Part shown: positions 1 through 7,110 of the stretch, piece by piece | Numbering within the stretch: the stretch's first letter is position 1 | Layout of the letters: every line of letters begins with the position of its first letter | NCBI RefSeq assembly: GCF_004795015.1 | Contig: NZ_SSBI01000020.1 | Coordinates: 55,933 to 119,932 of the forward strand | Source of the DNA: Streptomyces sp. A1277 | Lineage (GTDB): Bacteria > Actinomycetota > Actinomycetes > Streptomycetales > Streptomycetaceae | Direction: 5' to 3' | DNA length: 64,000 bases | Made by a program: the position numbers and the translations under genes | The notes under the pieces: generated by a model | Told to the model about the DNA's origin: nothing | Database searches by the model: none | What the model saw: the letters and a program-made list of their open reading frames with translations, nothing else

Positions 1-1029
1 CCGCAGTCCGCGCACGTTCCGGTCGGGGACCTGCCTCGGGTCCTGGTCGGGATCGCCGAGGCTGCGGGTCTTGCCCCGGCTGTGGCGCCCACCCCCGACC
101 GGGTCACCGCCCTGTACGACGCCATCGACGCCTTCCAGCGCCAGCACCGCACCACCGGCGGTCTCCAGCACGCGCAGATCCGGGCGCTGCTGGCTGAGCA
201 CCTGGACGCGGCGCTGCCTGCCGCCCCGGCTGTGGCGCCCACCGCCCCGCCTGCCGCCGACCAGCCCGCACCCGCCCCGCTGTCCGAGGTGTGGTCCGTG
301 TGGCGCGAGGACGAGCCCGCCTACAACCACTTCGCCACCGTGGACGCCGCGCGGCAGGGCACGATCGACTTCTGGGAAGAGGACGAGCCCTCGTGCCCGG
401 ACTACAGCTGGGACCAGCAGGCTGGCGGCGCCCGCCTGGAGCTGCTGGTGGGCGGGGTGCACTCCGGTGTGTACGCGTCCCGCCACCCCGTCTACGGCGG
501 ACCGGCTGCCGCACCCGTTGCCGAAGCCGACGCCGAACTGCGGGCCGAGGTGAAGCAGTGGCGGGCCACGTTCGGCCGTAACGCCCTCCCCGGGGCGCTC
601 CGCCGCCTGGAGACCGTCGAGGTCGAGGTGGAGCGGCTGCGCGCCGACCGGGCCACCACGCTGCGGGAAGCCGCCATCGAGTCCGAGGTCATCGCCCGCC
701 GCCTCTACGACGACATGGGCCAGCACGCCGCCGCCGGGGCACGCGCCGTCGGCGACCGTCTCCGCCGTCTGGCCGACGAGACGCAGCCCACCGAGGCGGC
801 ACCGTGGCCAGCGGTCACGACCTACGTCGTAGAGGTCTTGGACTTCGGCACCTGGGTCGGGGTCAGCTTCAACCGGTCCACGCTCGATGAGGCCCGTGCC
901 AGCCGCGAGACCTGCCGCCGCCGCCTTCCCGACGGCCAGTTCCGGATCGTGCGCTGGGACGAGACAGCCACCGTCGCCGAGACCGACTCCGAGCCCGCCA
1001 CCGCCGCGACCGATGAGTCGCAGCCGTGA
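1..1029 (+). CDS. Hypothetical phage protein, 5' end possibly outside window
   Basis: The frame is open from the first base, so the gene probably starts upstream; a GTG at 82 is the first candidate start inside the window. The protein is acidic and Ala/Pro-rich, with a helical stretch near the GTG start, a Pro-rich linker, a compact middle part rich in Trp/Asp/Glu, and a helical stretch with repeated Arg/Glu that may form a coiled coil. The same roughly 20-base segment coding for an Ala-Pro-Ala-Val-Ala-Pro type linker occurs near 73-93 and 223-243, so the linker has been duplicated. I do not recognise the family. The stop overlaps the next GTG by four bases, which suggests translational coupling. 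Confidence 0.7.
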   Translation, partial: PQSAHVPVGDLPRVLVGIAEAAGLAPAVAPTPDRVTALYDAIDAFQRQHRTTGGLQHAQIRALLAEHLDAALPAAPAVAPTAPPAADQPAPAPLSEVWSVWREDEPAYNHFATVDAARQGTIDFWEEDEPSCPDYSWDQQAGGARLELLVGGVHSGVYASRHPVYGGPAAAPVAEADAELRAEVKQWRATFGRNALPGALRRLETVEVEVERLRADRATTLREAAIESEVIARRLYDDMGQHAAAGARAVGDRLRRLADETQPTEAAPWPAVTTYVVEVLDFGTWVGVSFNRSTLDEARASRETCRRRLPDGQFRIVRWDETATVAETDSEPATAATDESQP

Positions 1030-1175
1030 CCAGGACCGGGCCCAACCTTCCGCCCTGCATGTACGGCCGCGCCTGCCAGTACGACGACGATGCCGGCCTC
1101 TGCCCCTGCGAGGACGACGCCGACACCCTCGAACCCCGCCTCACCGTGAACGTCCCCACGGGGGACTACCTGTGA
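1026..1175 (+). CDS. Cys-rich 49-aa phage miniprotein
   Basis: A GTG at 1026 overlaps the previous stop in a GTGA arrangement and opens a 49-codon frame. The product has four cysteines (Cys11, Cys17, Cys26, Cys28) spaced in a way that could bind zinc, with an acidic middle. A rho-independent hairpin follows at 1223-1249. No function is recognised; coupling to the preceding gene is the main support. Confidence 0.55.
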   Translation: MTRTGPNLPPCMYGRACQYDDDAGLCPCEDDADTLEPRLTVNVPTGDYL

Positions 1176-1222
1176 CCGGCCCGCACCGTCACCAGGCGCA
1201 GCAGCACACCACCTGACCCACC

Positions 1223-1249
1223 GGCCGCCCGGGTAAGCCCCGGGCGGCC
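1223..1249 (+). terminator. Hairpin terminator, early region
   Basis: Perfect 11-bp GC-rich stem (arms 1223-1233 and 1239-1249) with a 5-nt loop, between the 49-aa gene and the next ribosome-binding site. It has no T-tract, as is usual in Streptomyces. Confidence 0.6.
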
Positions 1250-1273
1250 CGCACGACCAGCAAGGAGAGACCC

Positions 1274-1912
1274 ATGGACATCTGCCTGCTCTGCGAGAGC
1301 CCGATGGACGGCGGAATGCTCTGCGTCGGGTGCACGAAGTCAACCCGGGTGCGGCTGGAGTCTCTGCCCACCCTCTACCGCGGGCTGGCCCCGCTCCTCG
1401 CCCCGTCCGCCAGCGTCGGACAGGGCCGCTCCGGGAAGGGCGGGCCCGCCCCGCTCCCGGTATCCCTGGACGTCCTCGACGTGCGGGGCCCCGGCGGCAT
1501 GGCGGCACTCCTGGAGTCCTGGGTCGACGCGGTCCGGAGCGAACGCAGGCGGCCCGAGCAGCCGCACCTCGGCAGCCCGGAAGGACGCGTGGAGCGCGCG
1601 GCCGGTGAACTCCTCGACCAGCTGCCGTGGATCGCGGTGTCGTGGTCGGAGGCCGGCGACCTCGCGCGCGAGGTACGGGAGCTCACCCGGACGGTGTCCA
1701 CGATGATTCGCCCGCCCGTGCACGACGACAGCATCCGCATCGGGCACTGCCCGGCGGTCCACGAGAACGGGACGATCTGCGGCGCCGTGTTGCGGCTGGG
1801 CCGCGGCGAGCGCGTCGTGGTGTGCGGGTGGTGCGGCTACTCGTACCCGCCTGCGACGTGGGCCGGGTTGAAGGTGTTCATGGACGAGGACGCGGCGGCC
1901 GGTGCGGCTTGA
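1274..1912 (+). CDS. Zinc-ribbon phage protein (212 aa)
   Basis: ATG at 1274 is preceded by AAGGAGAG at good spacing. The N-terminus carries two Cys pairs (CLLC at residues 4-7 and CVGC around 17-20). A second Cys pair plus CGWC lies near residues 157-180 (CPAVHENGTICG ... VVCGWCGYSYPP), a typical split zinc ribbon followed by a Trp-containing tail. Proteins of this shape are common as hypothetical genes in Streptomyces phages; a DNA- or RNA-binding role is possible but only inferred from the zinc ribbons. The next gene starts about 40 bases downstream. Confidence 0.8.
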   Translation: MDICLLCESPMDGGMLCVGCTKSTRVRLESLPTLYRGLAPLLAPSASVGQGRSGKGGPAPLPVSLDVLDVRGPGGMAALLESWVDAVRSERRRPEQPHLGSPEGRVERAAGELLDQLPWIAVSWSEAGDLAREVRELTRTVSTMIRPPVHDDSIRIGHCPAVHENGTICGAVLRLGRGERVVVCGWCGYSYPPATWAGLKVFMDEDAAAGAA

Positions 1913-1950
1913 CGCTTGACGTCTAAGCCTGGGTTAGATAACGTCTTCCT
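1911..1950 (+). promoter_or_regulatory. Candidate promoter/operator before small HTH gene
   Basis: A TTGACG-like box at 1916-1921 and an AT-rich TTAGATAAC segment lie just upstream of the GTG at 1952. The segment also reads as an imperfect inverted repeat (GACGTCTAA ... TTAGATAACGTC). It is locally less GC-rich than its surroundings. The spacing to a -10 box is not ideal, so this is a suggestion only. Confidence 0.3.
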
Positions 1951-1951
1951 C

Positions 1952-2176
1952 GTGAACGCGATCCCATGGCGGGACCGGGTCCGCGGGGAAGACGCGCTGG
2001 TGGAACAGCTTCAACTCCTCGTCTCCGAATCCGCCAAACGGCGAGCGATCGCCCTGCTCGACGGCGTAGCTGAGCTCGGGACTGTGGCCGACGTGGCCCG
2101 CGACCTGGGAAAGAGCTGGAACGCCGTAGACGCGGCGATCAAGAAGAACGGGCCGAAGAGCTCGACAACCGAATAG
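1952..2176 (+). CDS. Small HTH-like phage protein (74 aa)
   Basis: The frame is open from a TTG at 1916, but GTG at 1952 gives the more natural start. The C-terminal half (TVADVARDLGKSWNAVDAAIKK) matches the pattern of a homeodomain-like helix-turn-helix, with the helix N-cap Asp and a central Gly in the turn. It is probably a DNA-binding regulator of the early region. The candidate operator directly upstream would fit autoregulation. Family not assigned. Confidence 0.6.
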   Translation: MNAIPWRDRVRGEDALVEQLQLLVSESAKRRAIALLDGVAELGTVADVARDLGKSWNAVDAAIKKNGPKSSTTE

Positions 2177-2297
2177 AACGGGGCCGGACGGCAGCTCCCG
2201 GGTGGTGGAACACCCGAGGCGCGCGCGCCGCCCGACCCCAACGCACCGGAGCGGTTCAGCGCTCCGGCACTTGCCCACCACGAGATCGGACCTCGTC

Positions 2298-2504
2298 ATG
2301 GACCCTCGGCATCTTCGCATGCCCGCTGCCCTGAGCAGCATCCCGCCCGCCCGGCGTCTCGTCGCCGTCGGCACCCACCGCCACCTCGGCGGACGCACGA
2401 TCACCGTGCGCGCCACCGAGACCGGCGTCACCGGCACCATCACCAGCCGCTGCCCCAACTGCCGGCGCACCTTCGAGGACTGCACCTGCGGCGGTGCCCG
2501 ATGA
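2298..2504 (+). CDS. Small Cys-rich phage protein (68 aa)
   Basis: Starts at ATG 2298 or ATG 2319; neither has a strong ribosome-binding site. The C-terminus carries CPNCRRTFEDCTC, a compact four-Cys cluster typical of a zinc knuckle. The stop overlaps the following ATG as ATGA, the first of several such overlaps from 2500 to 3944, so the block 2298-4105 is probably one polycistronic unit. Function unknown. Confidence 0.6.
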   Translation: MDPRHLRMPAALSSIPPARRLVAVGTHRHLGGRTITVRATETGVTGTITSRCPNCRRTFEDCTCGGAR

Positions 2505-2776
2505 CGGCGCCCCTTGTCCTCAGCGACGACACCATCACCCTCCTGGGCTGGCTCGCGGACCTCCTCGACGCCCAGCGGCCCACCGCCGAGATGCGCGACG
2601 AGATCCGCCTCTGCCGCGCCCTCGTCCTCGCCGAGCAGCTGCACGGCCCCACCGAGGCCGCATTCGACGCCGAGAAGGACCTCCTCGCCGCCGCCCCCGC
2701 CGTGCGCCACGGCCAGACCCGCGGTGAATACGCCGCCCTCCTCCGCCTCATCGCGAAGGGAGTGAGCACCGGATGA
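2501..2776 (+). CDS. Hypothetical phage protein (91 aa)
   Basis: ATG at 2501 overlaps the upstream stop (ATGA), and its own stop overlaps the next ATG in the same way. The product is mostly helical by composition (alternating Leu/Ala with charged residues), without Cys clusters or membrane segments. I do not recognise it. The arrangement points to translational coupling with both neighbours. Confidence 0.65.
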   Translation: MTAPLVLSDDTITLLGWLADLLDAQRPTAEMRDEIRLCRALVLAEQLHGPTEAAFDAEKDLLAAAPAVRHGQTRGEYAALLRLIAKGVSTG

Positions 2777-3000
2777 GCGTCGACACCAGCGCGGCCCACC
2801 AGCCGCTGTATGACCCGGCCATCGACGGCGATGCCTACGTCCCACCCCTCGACACGGCGATCCGCCTCGCCCGGAAGGCCCTCACCGACAAGGCCACCGC
2901 GAACATCCACGACCACACCGAGATGCTCAAGGCAGCCGTCACCCTGGAGCTCCACCTCCGAGCCCTCGTCGCCGCCTTCGACAAGGAGGCCAGCCGATGA
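2773..3000 (+). CDS. Hypothetical phage protein (75 aa)
   Basis: Coupled by ATGA overlaps to the genes on each side. The product is helical with an acidic N-terminal part; no motif recognised. It sits directly before the DUF2637-like membrane protein. Confidence 0.6.
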   Translation: MSVDTSAAHQPLYDPAIDGDAYVPPLDTAIRLARKALTDKATANIHDHTEMLKAAVTLELHLRALVAAFDKEASR

Positions 3001-3944
3001 AGACGCCGACTCCATCGCGCGGACTGGCCGCCGGGGCCGCCACTGTGACGGTGCTCCTCACCGCTGCAGCGTTCTGGCTGTCCTACGAGCACCTGCACGA
3101 CGTCGCCGACCTCAACGGCCTCGACGGCGAACGCGCCTGGGCCTGGCCCGCCACCGTCGACCTGTTCATCGTCGCCGGGGAGCTCCTGATCCTCCGCGCC
3201 TCGCTCCAGCACCGCGTTGACGCCTGGGCGATCGCCCTCGCCGCATCCGGGTCGCTCGGCTCGATCGCCCTAAACGTGGCCGGCGTGGGAGCGGGGGCCG
3301 AAGCAATGGAGTACATCGTCGCCGCCGTCCCCCCGGTCGCCGCGCTCCTCGCGTTCGGTGCTCTCATGCGGCAAGTTCACGACGCCCTCGCCGGACATCA
3401 CGAGCGGCCACGGCCGCGCGCCACCGCCGCACGCCCGACGCCGGAGCTGGTCCCGGCCGGGGCTCGGCTCCTGCCCCTTGTGTCCCTCAGTGTGGCCACA
3501 GAAGTGACCACAGCAGCGGCGGCACGCCCCCTGCCTGAGGTGGTACCCGCCGGGGTCCGTTTCCTGCCGCTGGTGCCCGGCGATGTGACCGCCGAGGTGA
3601 CCATTGAGCGCGTCGGTACCGAGCCCGAGCAGGTGGTCACCCGGCCCTCGGTCGAGACCACCTTCAAGATGCTCGACTGGTCGTCCCTCGGTGCAGGCGG
3701 TAACCACCAGCGCTCGGCCGAGCTGACCACCGCGCTGGCCGCCGCAGAGCCCCGCCAAGTGGTCACCGTCCCGGTCACCATCACCCCCGCTGAACTGCGG
3801 AGACAGGCCCGCACGCTGAACCGGCAGGTGGTCGCCGAGACCAACCGGCCGGTGACCATCGAACGGCTCCGCGACGAGTTCGGTCTCTCCCGCCGCGACG
3901 CCACCGAGCTCCGCCGCGAAATCGTCGGGAGCAGCCGGTCATGA
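2997..3944 (+). CDS. DUF2637-type membrane protein with C-terminal HTH-like tail
   Basis: The N-terminal 130 residues hold four predicted membrane helices (about 9-29, 50-66, 76-95, 104-124) with the WAWPATVDLFIVAGELL pattern typical of DUF2637 proteins, which occur in actinomycete integrative elements and phages and resemble plasmid spread (Spd) proteins. The middle contains an internal repeat: a PELVPAGARLLPLV-like block recurs about 38 residues later. The last 50 residues (VTIERLRDEFGLSRRDATELRREI) look like a helix-turn-helix. A membrane-anchored DNA-binding role is inferred, not shown. Starts by ATGA overlap; the stop overlaps the next ATG. Confidence 0.75.
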   Translation: MKTPTPSRGLAAGAATVTVLLTAAAFWLSYEHLHDVADLNGLDGERAWAWPATVDLFIVAGELLILRASLQHRVDAWAIALAASGSLGSIALNVAGVGAGAEAMEYIVAAVPPVAALLAFGALMRQVHDALAGHHERPRPRATAARPTPELVPAGARLLPLVSLSVATEVTTAAAARPLPEVVPAGVRFLPLVPGDVTAEVTIERVGTEPEQVVTRPSVETTFKMLDWSSLGAGGNHQRSAELTTALAAAEPRQVVTVPVTITPAELRRQARTLNRQVVAETNRPVTIERLRDEFGLSRRDATELRREIVGSSRS

Positions 3945-4105
3945 TCACGTACCACGGCATCGGCTACTACGGCCTCTTCGCCGCCCTCGGCGCGCTCGTC
4001 CTCATCACGCTGCTACCCAACGGCTCCCGGGCACACCGCCTGCTCTCCAGCGCCTTCCTCGCCGCGCTCCTCTTCACCGCCGCCGTCGTCGGCCTCTCGT
4101 ACTGA
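3941..4105 (+). CDS. Two-helix small membrane protein (54 aa)
   Basis: ATG at 3941 overlaps the DUF2637 gene stop. The 54-residue product has two hydrophobic segments (about 8-25 and 36-53) joined by a short basic loop (NGSRAHR). It is coupled to the DUF2637 gene and followed 11 bases later by another membrane protein gene, so the three probably act together at the membrane. Function unknown. Confidence 0.6.
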   Translation: MITYHGIGYYGLFAALGALVLITLLPNGSRAHRLLSSAFLAALLFTAAVVGLSY

Positions 4106-4116
4106 AGGACCCCGCC

Positions 4117-4416
4117 ATGAAGACCACCCTGCTCGCCGCCATCGACACCGCCCACGCCCACACCATGGCCGCCCCGCCCGCGTCGGCCACGACCGGCGGC
4201 TCCGTCCCCATCAGCGTGCTGCTGATCATCGCTCTCTCCGGCGTCGCCTGGTGGATGTTCAAGCACGGCGACAAGACCAAGAAGCTCCACCTCGGCCCCG
4301 GCTTCGTCTGCCTCGGCCTCGGGCTCTCCATGTCCGGCACCCAGATCGGCGCCATGGTCAACCAGCTGTTCGGCACCCTCGCCCAGATGGTCGCCACCTT
4401 CGCCAGCAACGCCTGA
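4117..4416 (+). CDS. Small membrane protein (99 aa)
   Basis: ATG at 4117 follows a GAAGGA ribosome-binding site. Two membrane segments are visible (about 32-47 and 61-75), separated by a short basic loop (KHGDKTKK). The N-terminal His/Ala-rich stretch is not a clear signal peptide. It belongs to the membrane gene cluster 2997-5009. Family not recognised. Confidence 0.6.
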   Translation: MKTTLLAAIDTAHAHTMAAPPASATTGGSVPISVLLIIALSGVAWWMFKHGDKTKKLHLGPGFVCLGLGLSMSGTQIGAMVNQLFGTLAQMVATFASNA

Positions 4417-4418
4417 CC

Positions 4419-5009
4419 ATGACCACCGAGTCCGAGGCCGACACCCTCGAACTGCCTCCCGTCCCCGAGTTCGGGGCTGGGAGGCCCCGGTGGGCCGCCC
4501 AGCGCATCCACCCCCGCCGCCTCGCCCGCGGCCACCTCATCCAGTGGACAGGGATTCGCGCCTGGACCATGGCAGTCGGCCACCCCACCCCCGGCAAAGT
4601 CATCCCACGCCGCATCGCCGGACTCACAGCCGCCGCACTGCTCGCCTGGCGCACCGGTCACCAGCAGCCCCAGCTCCTCGCCATCGCGGCTGGCGCCTAC
4701 ACCGTCACCGCCTGGCGGGCCGGGCGCCCCGTCCCCCCGACCCCGCCCACTGAAGAGGAGTTGCAGCGCCGCGTGATTCTCGGCGTGCAGCATCTGCTCG
4801 GTGACTCACCAGCCGTGTTCGTCTGCGACGTCTACGCCGCGCTCCGGGCCCGGCCAGCCGCCGCCCACCTCGATGACGCCCGGCTCCGCGCCGTGCTCGT
4901 CCACTGCGGCATCACCATCCACAAGAGCGTCCGCGTCAGCCCCACCCAGACCGGCCGCAGCGGCATCAAGGCCGCCGACATCGCGGCCCTCCTCTCCCCC
5001 ACCCCGTAG
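4419..5009 (+). CDS. Hypothetical phage protein (196 aa)
   Basis: ATG at 4419 lies two bases after the previous stop; a longer frame exists upstream but would overlap the previous gene. The N-terminal 100 residues are basic with a weakly hydrophobic stretch (about 65-95). The C-terminal half (EEELQRRVILGVQHLL ... IKAADIAALL) looks like a small winged-helix-type fold, but this is a guess. Its TAG stop lies inside the first GTAGACC repeat of the iteron-like array. Confidence 0.6.
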   Translation: MTTESEADTLELPPVPEFGAGRPRWAAQRIHPRRLARGHLIQWTGIRAWTMAVGHPTPGKVIPRRIAGLTAAALLAWRTGHQQPQLLAIAAGAYTVTAWRAGRPVPPTPPTEEELQRRVILGVQHLLGDSPAVFVCDVYAALRARPAAAHLDDARLRAVLVHCGITIHKSVRVSPTQTGRSGIKAADIAALLSPTP

Positions 5010-5089
5010 ACCCCCCTTCCGAGGACGTAGACGCAGGTCAAGACGCCCCGGAAGGGGCTGTAGACCGCCCGTAGACCGGGCCGTAGACC
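5006..5089 (+). repeat. Five helically phased GTAGAC repeats (iteron-like)
   Basis: GTAGACC occurs at 5006, 5060, 5071 and 5083, with GTAGACG at 5027. Start-to-start distances are 21, 33, 11 and 12 bases, close to whole helical turns, so all copies would face the same side of the DNA. They occupy the 110-base gap between two genes. Such arrays are typical of operators, partition sites or iteron origins; which applies here is unknown. Confidence 0.6.
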
Positions 5090-5120
5090 ACCCTCCACCC
5101 ACCCACTGAAGGAGATCACC

Positions 5121-5354
5121 ATGCCCGAGAACCACGACATCACCATCCGAGGCCGCCTCCTGGCACCGGACGGAAGCGTCGTCACCTGCCCCGTATGCGA
5201 CGCCAGCACGCAGCTCACCGTGTACGGCCCCGACGGCGGCGCCGGCCGACTGATGTGCCCCGACGGCCACCACTTCGCCCCCCCGGCCCCCATCGACCCC
5301 GTCGACCTGCTCGCGCGCGCCGTCGCCGACCCGCGCACCGAGTTCCTGGGCTGA
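5121..5354 (+). CDS. Zinc-finger-like phage protein (77 aa)
   Basis: ATG at 5121 has a strong GAAGGAGAT ribosome-binding site. A CPVC pair (about 23-26) and a later CPDGHH (about 46-51) form a plausible zinc site. The upstream leader contains the GTAGAC array. Function unknown. Confidence 0.6.
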   Translation: MPENHDITIRGRLLAPDGSVVTCPVCDASTQLTVYGPDGGAGRLMCPDGHHFAPPAPIDPVDLLARAVADPRTEFLG

Positions 5355-5403
5355 CCACACCACCCCGAGGGCGGCCGACTCACTGCCAGGCGACCGGTCG
5401 CCC

Positions 5404-5428
5404 CCCATCCCAACCACGAGGCAGGACC
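5404..5428 (+). repeat. Leader repeat, copy 1 (second copy 5672-5697)
   Basis: CCCATCCCAACCACGAG followed by GCAGGACC directly precedes the ATG at 5431. A near-identical sequence (one inserted C and one G-to-A change) precedes the ATG at 5704. Both copies follow a GC-rich hairpin region, so hairpin, leader and small gene appear as a repeated cassette. Confidence 0.7.
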
Positions 5429-5430
5429 CG

Positions 5431-5616
5431 ATGAGCGACTACGACGAGATGACCAACGCCGACGTGATGAGCGGCGAGGAGATGCGCGAGTACGACCAGG
5501 CTGCCGAGGCCCTGCTCGACGCCCAGGACGAGGAGCGGTGGGCCGCCGAAGAGGCCGCCGCCCAGCTCGATGACGGCGAGCCGTGGGAGGGCCTTGCCGA
5601 CGGCGAGGAGCGCTGA
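5431..5616 (+). CDS. Acidic small phage protein (61 aa)
   Basis: ATG at 5431 follows the repeated leader with GCAGGA as ribosome-binding site. The product is strongly acidic (Asp/Glu-rich, very few basic residues) and probably helical. Acidic phage miniproteins sometimes mimic DNA or bind host proteins, but nothing here shows that. A hairpin terminator follows at 5630-5669. Confidence 0.55.
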   Translation: MSDYDEMTNADVMSGEEMREYDQAAEALLDAQDEERWAAEEAAAQLDDGEPWEGLADGEER

Positions 5617-5629
5617 CCCAAGCCATCTC

Positions 5630-5669
5630 CGGGGGCGGCCGCCATCGGCCAAGACACCGGCCGCCCCCG
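5630..5669 (+). terminator. Hairpin terminator after acidic miniprotein
   Basis: Perfect 11-bp GC stem (arms 5630-5640 and 5659-5669) with an 18-nt loop, directly before the second copy of the leader repeat. Confidence 0.55.
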
Positions 5670-5703
5670 AGCCCATCCCCAACCACGAGACAGGACCACG
5701 ATC

Positions 5704-5778
5704 ATGGCACCCATCGAGTTCCCGCCCCTCCCGTACTGCGCGAAGTGCGGCGGCCACTACCCCGCCCACAGCCACTGA
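5704..5778 (+). CDS. 24-aa CxxC miniprotein
   Basis: ATG at 5704 follows the second copy of the repeated leader with ACAGGA as ribosome-binding site. The 24-residue product has CAKCGGHYPAHSH, a CxxC plus two His that could bind one zinc. The conserved leader is the main reason to believe it is translated. Confidence 0.45.
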   Translation: MAPIEFPPLPYCAKCGGHYPAHSH

Positions 5779-5793
5779 GAGAAGCTGAGCACC

Positions 5794-5994
5794 GTGGACG
5801 AAGAACCCTTCTACGAGCCGTGGGGCCCGGTGTACGAAGCGCCGAACCCTGACTGCGCCGCCTGCCCCTGCCACACCGCCCGGGTCTGCGATAACGGCCT
5901 CTGGGGGCAGGCGAGCCAGCCGACCTACCCCGGCGGCAGGCCGTACACCGCGCCGTGCCCCTGCCGCACCGCCTCTGTCACACCCCCGCAGTAG
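5794..5994 (+). CDS. Cys-rich phage protein (66 aa)
   Basis: GTG at 5794, 15 bases after the previous stop, with GAGAAG as a weak ribosome-binding site. Six cysteines are arranged as CAACPC ... C ... CPC, with many Pro and Gly. Probably metal-binding; family unknown. Confidence 0.5.
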   Translation: MDEEPFYEPWGPVYEAPNPDCAACPCHTARVCDNGLWGQASQPTYPGGRPYTAPCPCRTASVTPPQ

Positions 5995-6052
5995 CGTTCG
6001 ACCATCACACCCGTTGGATTTCGACTGGCTGCCGAAGCCGACGGAGGACCCG

Positions 6053-6080
6053 GCCCCGCCCGACTGCTCTCGGGCGGGGC
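6053..6080 (+). terminator. Hairpin terminator with CATG tail
   Basis: Perfect 11-bp GC stem (arms 6053-6063 and 6070-6080), then TTCCT and CATG. It is one of seven prophage hairpins followed at the same distance by CATG. Confidence 0.75.
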
Positions 6081-6104
6081 TTCCTCATGCGCCACACTGG
6101 ACGC

Positions 6105-6284
6105 ATGCAGCCGATCATCCTCGACCTGTACGCCGCCCAGGCCGCAACCGGCATCCGGCCCGGCACCCTCCGCCAATGGCTCCGCCGCGGCAAGCTCACC
6201 CACCACGGGCACGACAAGGCCGGCCGCGCCCTGGTCGACCTCAACGAACTACCCGCCACACTCGCCAGCGCAAAGGCCGCTTGA
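6105..6284 (+). CDS. Small HTH/excisionase-like DNA-binding protein (59 aa)
   Basis: ATG at 6105 with little leader; CACACT six bases upstream could be a -10 box, so the mRNA may be leaderless. The sequence ATGIRPGTLRQWLRRGKLTH ... GRALVDLNEL has the layout of a MerR/excisionase-type winged helix: a recognition helix with the RQW pattern, a short wing and a final acidic helix. It sits between a terminator and the strongest promoter/operator of the early region, so it is a candidate local regulator. Confidence 0.65.
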   Translation: MQPIILDLYAAQAATGIRPGTLRQWLRRGKLTHHGHDKAGRALVDLNELPATLASAKAA

Positions 6285-6309
6285 CCCGGGTGATCACCGG
6301 GTGTAACAC
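6281..6309 (+). promoter_or_regulatory. Promoter with palindromic operator in the spacer
   Basis: TTGACC (6281-6286) and TAACAC (6304-6309) are separated by exactly 17 bases. The spacer contains GGTGATCACC (6289-6298), a perfect 10-bp palindrome flanked by further G/C symmetry. The -35 box overlaps the stop of the HTH gene. A protein bound at the palindrome would block RNA polymerase. The first gene downstream is the lipoprotein at 6452. Confidence 0.55.
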
Positions 6310-6451
6310 TCAAGGCACGTCCGGCATGCCCGGACGGCGGGCCCGCTGAGACCGGTGGGCCTTCGTCATGTCACGAGACGATGACACCCCCTTCGCCCCG
6401 CCCACACATGTGGAAGCGTGGCCCCCTCAGCCAGCCATCCCAGGGGGGACC

Positions 6452-6886
6452 ATGAACACCCGCACCACCGCCGTTGCACTCATCGCCGTTGCCATGCTCG
6501 CCACGCTCACCGCATGCGACGGAGACGACGACAAGGCCGCCGCTGCCAAGCCCAGCGAGGCACCCACCGTGTCTGCCGCAGACCGCGACGCCGCCCGCGA
6601 AGCCGCCGGCCTCCCGCCCGAGCCCACGGCCGAAGCCCGCACCGCGTACCTCGACGCCCTCAACGCGATCGACACCCGCATCATCAAGCCCGGCAAGGAA
6701 GACCAAGCCGTGAGCCGCGGCCTCAACCAGTGCGGCTCGATCAAGACGACAAAGGACCGCGCGAAGCTCATCAAACTGACCCTGAGCCGGTTCACCATCG
6801 ACACCCGGCTGCCGGAGATCAGCAACGAAGCCACCGGCGGGAAGGTGCTGGACGCCGTTCACAAGAACCTCTGCCCGGACTTCTGA
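6452..6886 (+). CDS. Prophage-encoded lipoprotein (144 aa)
   Basis: ATG at 6452 follows an AGGGGGGAC ribosome-binding site; an in-frame ATG at 6368 lacks one and would precede the signal peptide. The N-terminus is a lipoprotein signal (MNTRTTAV, hydrophobic core, then lipobox LTAC at about residues 18-21), followed by an acidic linker and a mostly helical domain with two cysteines. It is driven by its own promoter/operator, outside the late operon, which fits a lysogenic-conversion gene such as a superinfection-exclusion lipoprotein. That role is inference. Confidence 0.75.
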   Translation: MNTRTTAVALIAVAMLATLTACDGDDDKAAAAKPSEAPTVSAADRDAAREAAGLPPEPTAEARTAYLDALNAIDTRIIKPGKEDQAVSRGLNQCGSIKTTKDRAKLIKLTLSRFTIDTRLPEISNEATGGKVLDAVHKNLCPDF

Positions 6887-6892
6887 CGCGCC

Positions 6893-7099
6893 ATGAGCGA
6901 GACACCGGCGAAGACATACCCCTGCTGCGCGATCCCGCTGTTCATTCTGCTGGTGCTGGTCATCGCCGGAAGCTGTTCAGCCAGCTTGGATGGGACCGAC
7001 GACGCACCCGCGCCGACCCGACCCACTCTCAGGGACCCTGGGTACACCGACAGCCTCTGCGAGGGCGGCGACTACGCCCTGTACGACGACTGCCGCTGA
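6893..7099 (+). CDS. Small membrane-anchored protein (68 aa)
   Basis: Starts six bases after the lipoprotein gene. A single hydrophobic segment (about 11-29) follows PCC and ends in GSC, which is not a standard lipobox. The rest is a short polar tail with two cysteines (CEGGDYALYDDC). Probably co-expressed with the lipoprotein. A hairpin terminator follows. Confidence 0.6.
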   Translation: MSETPAKTYPCCAIPLFILLVLVIAGSCSASLDGTDDAPAPTRPTLRDPGYTDSLCEGGDYALYDDCR

Positions 7100-7110
7100 C
7101 CTTCCAACCC

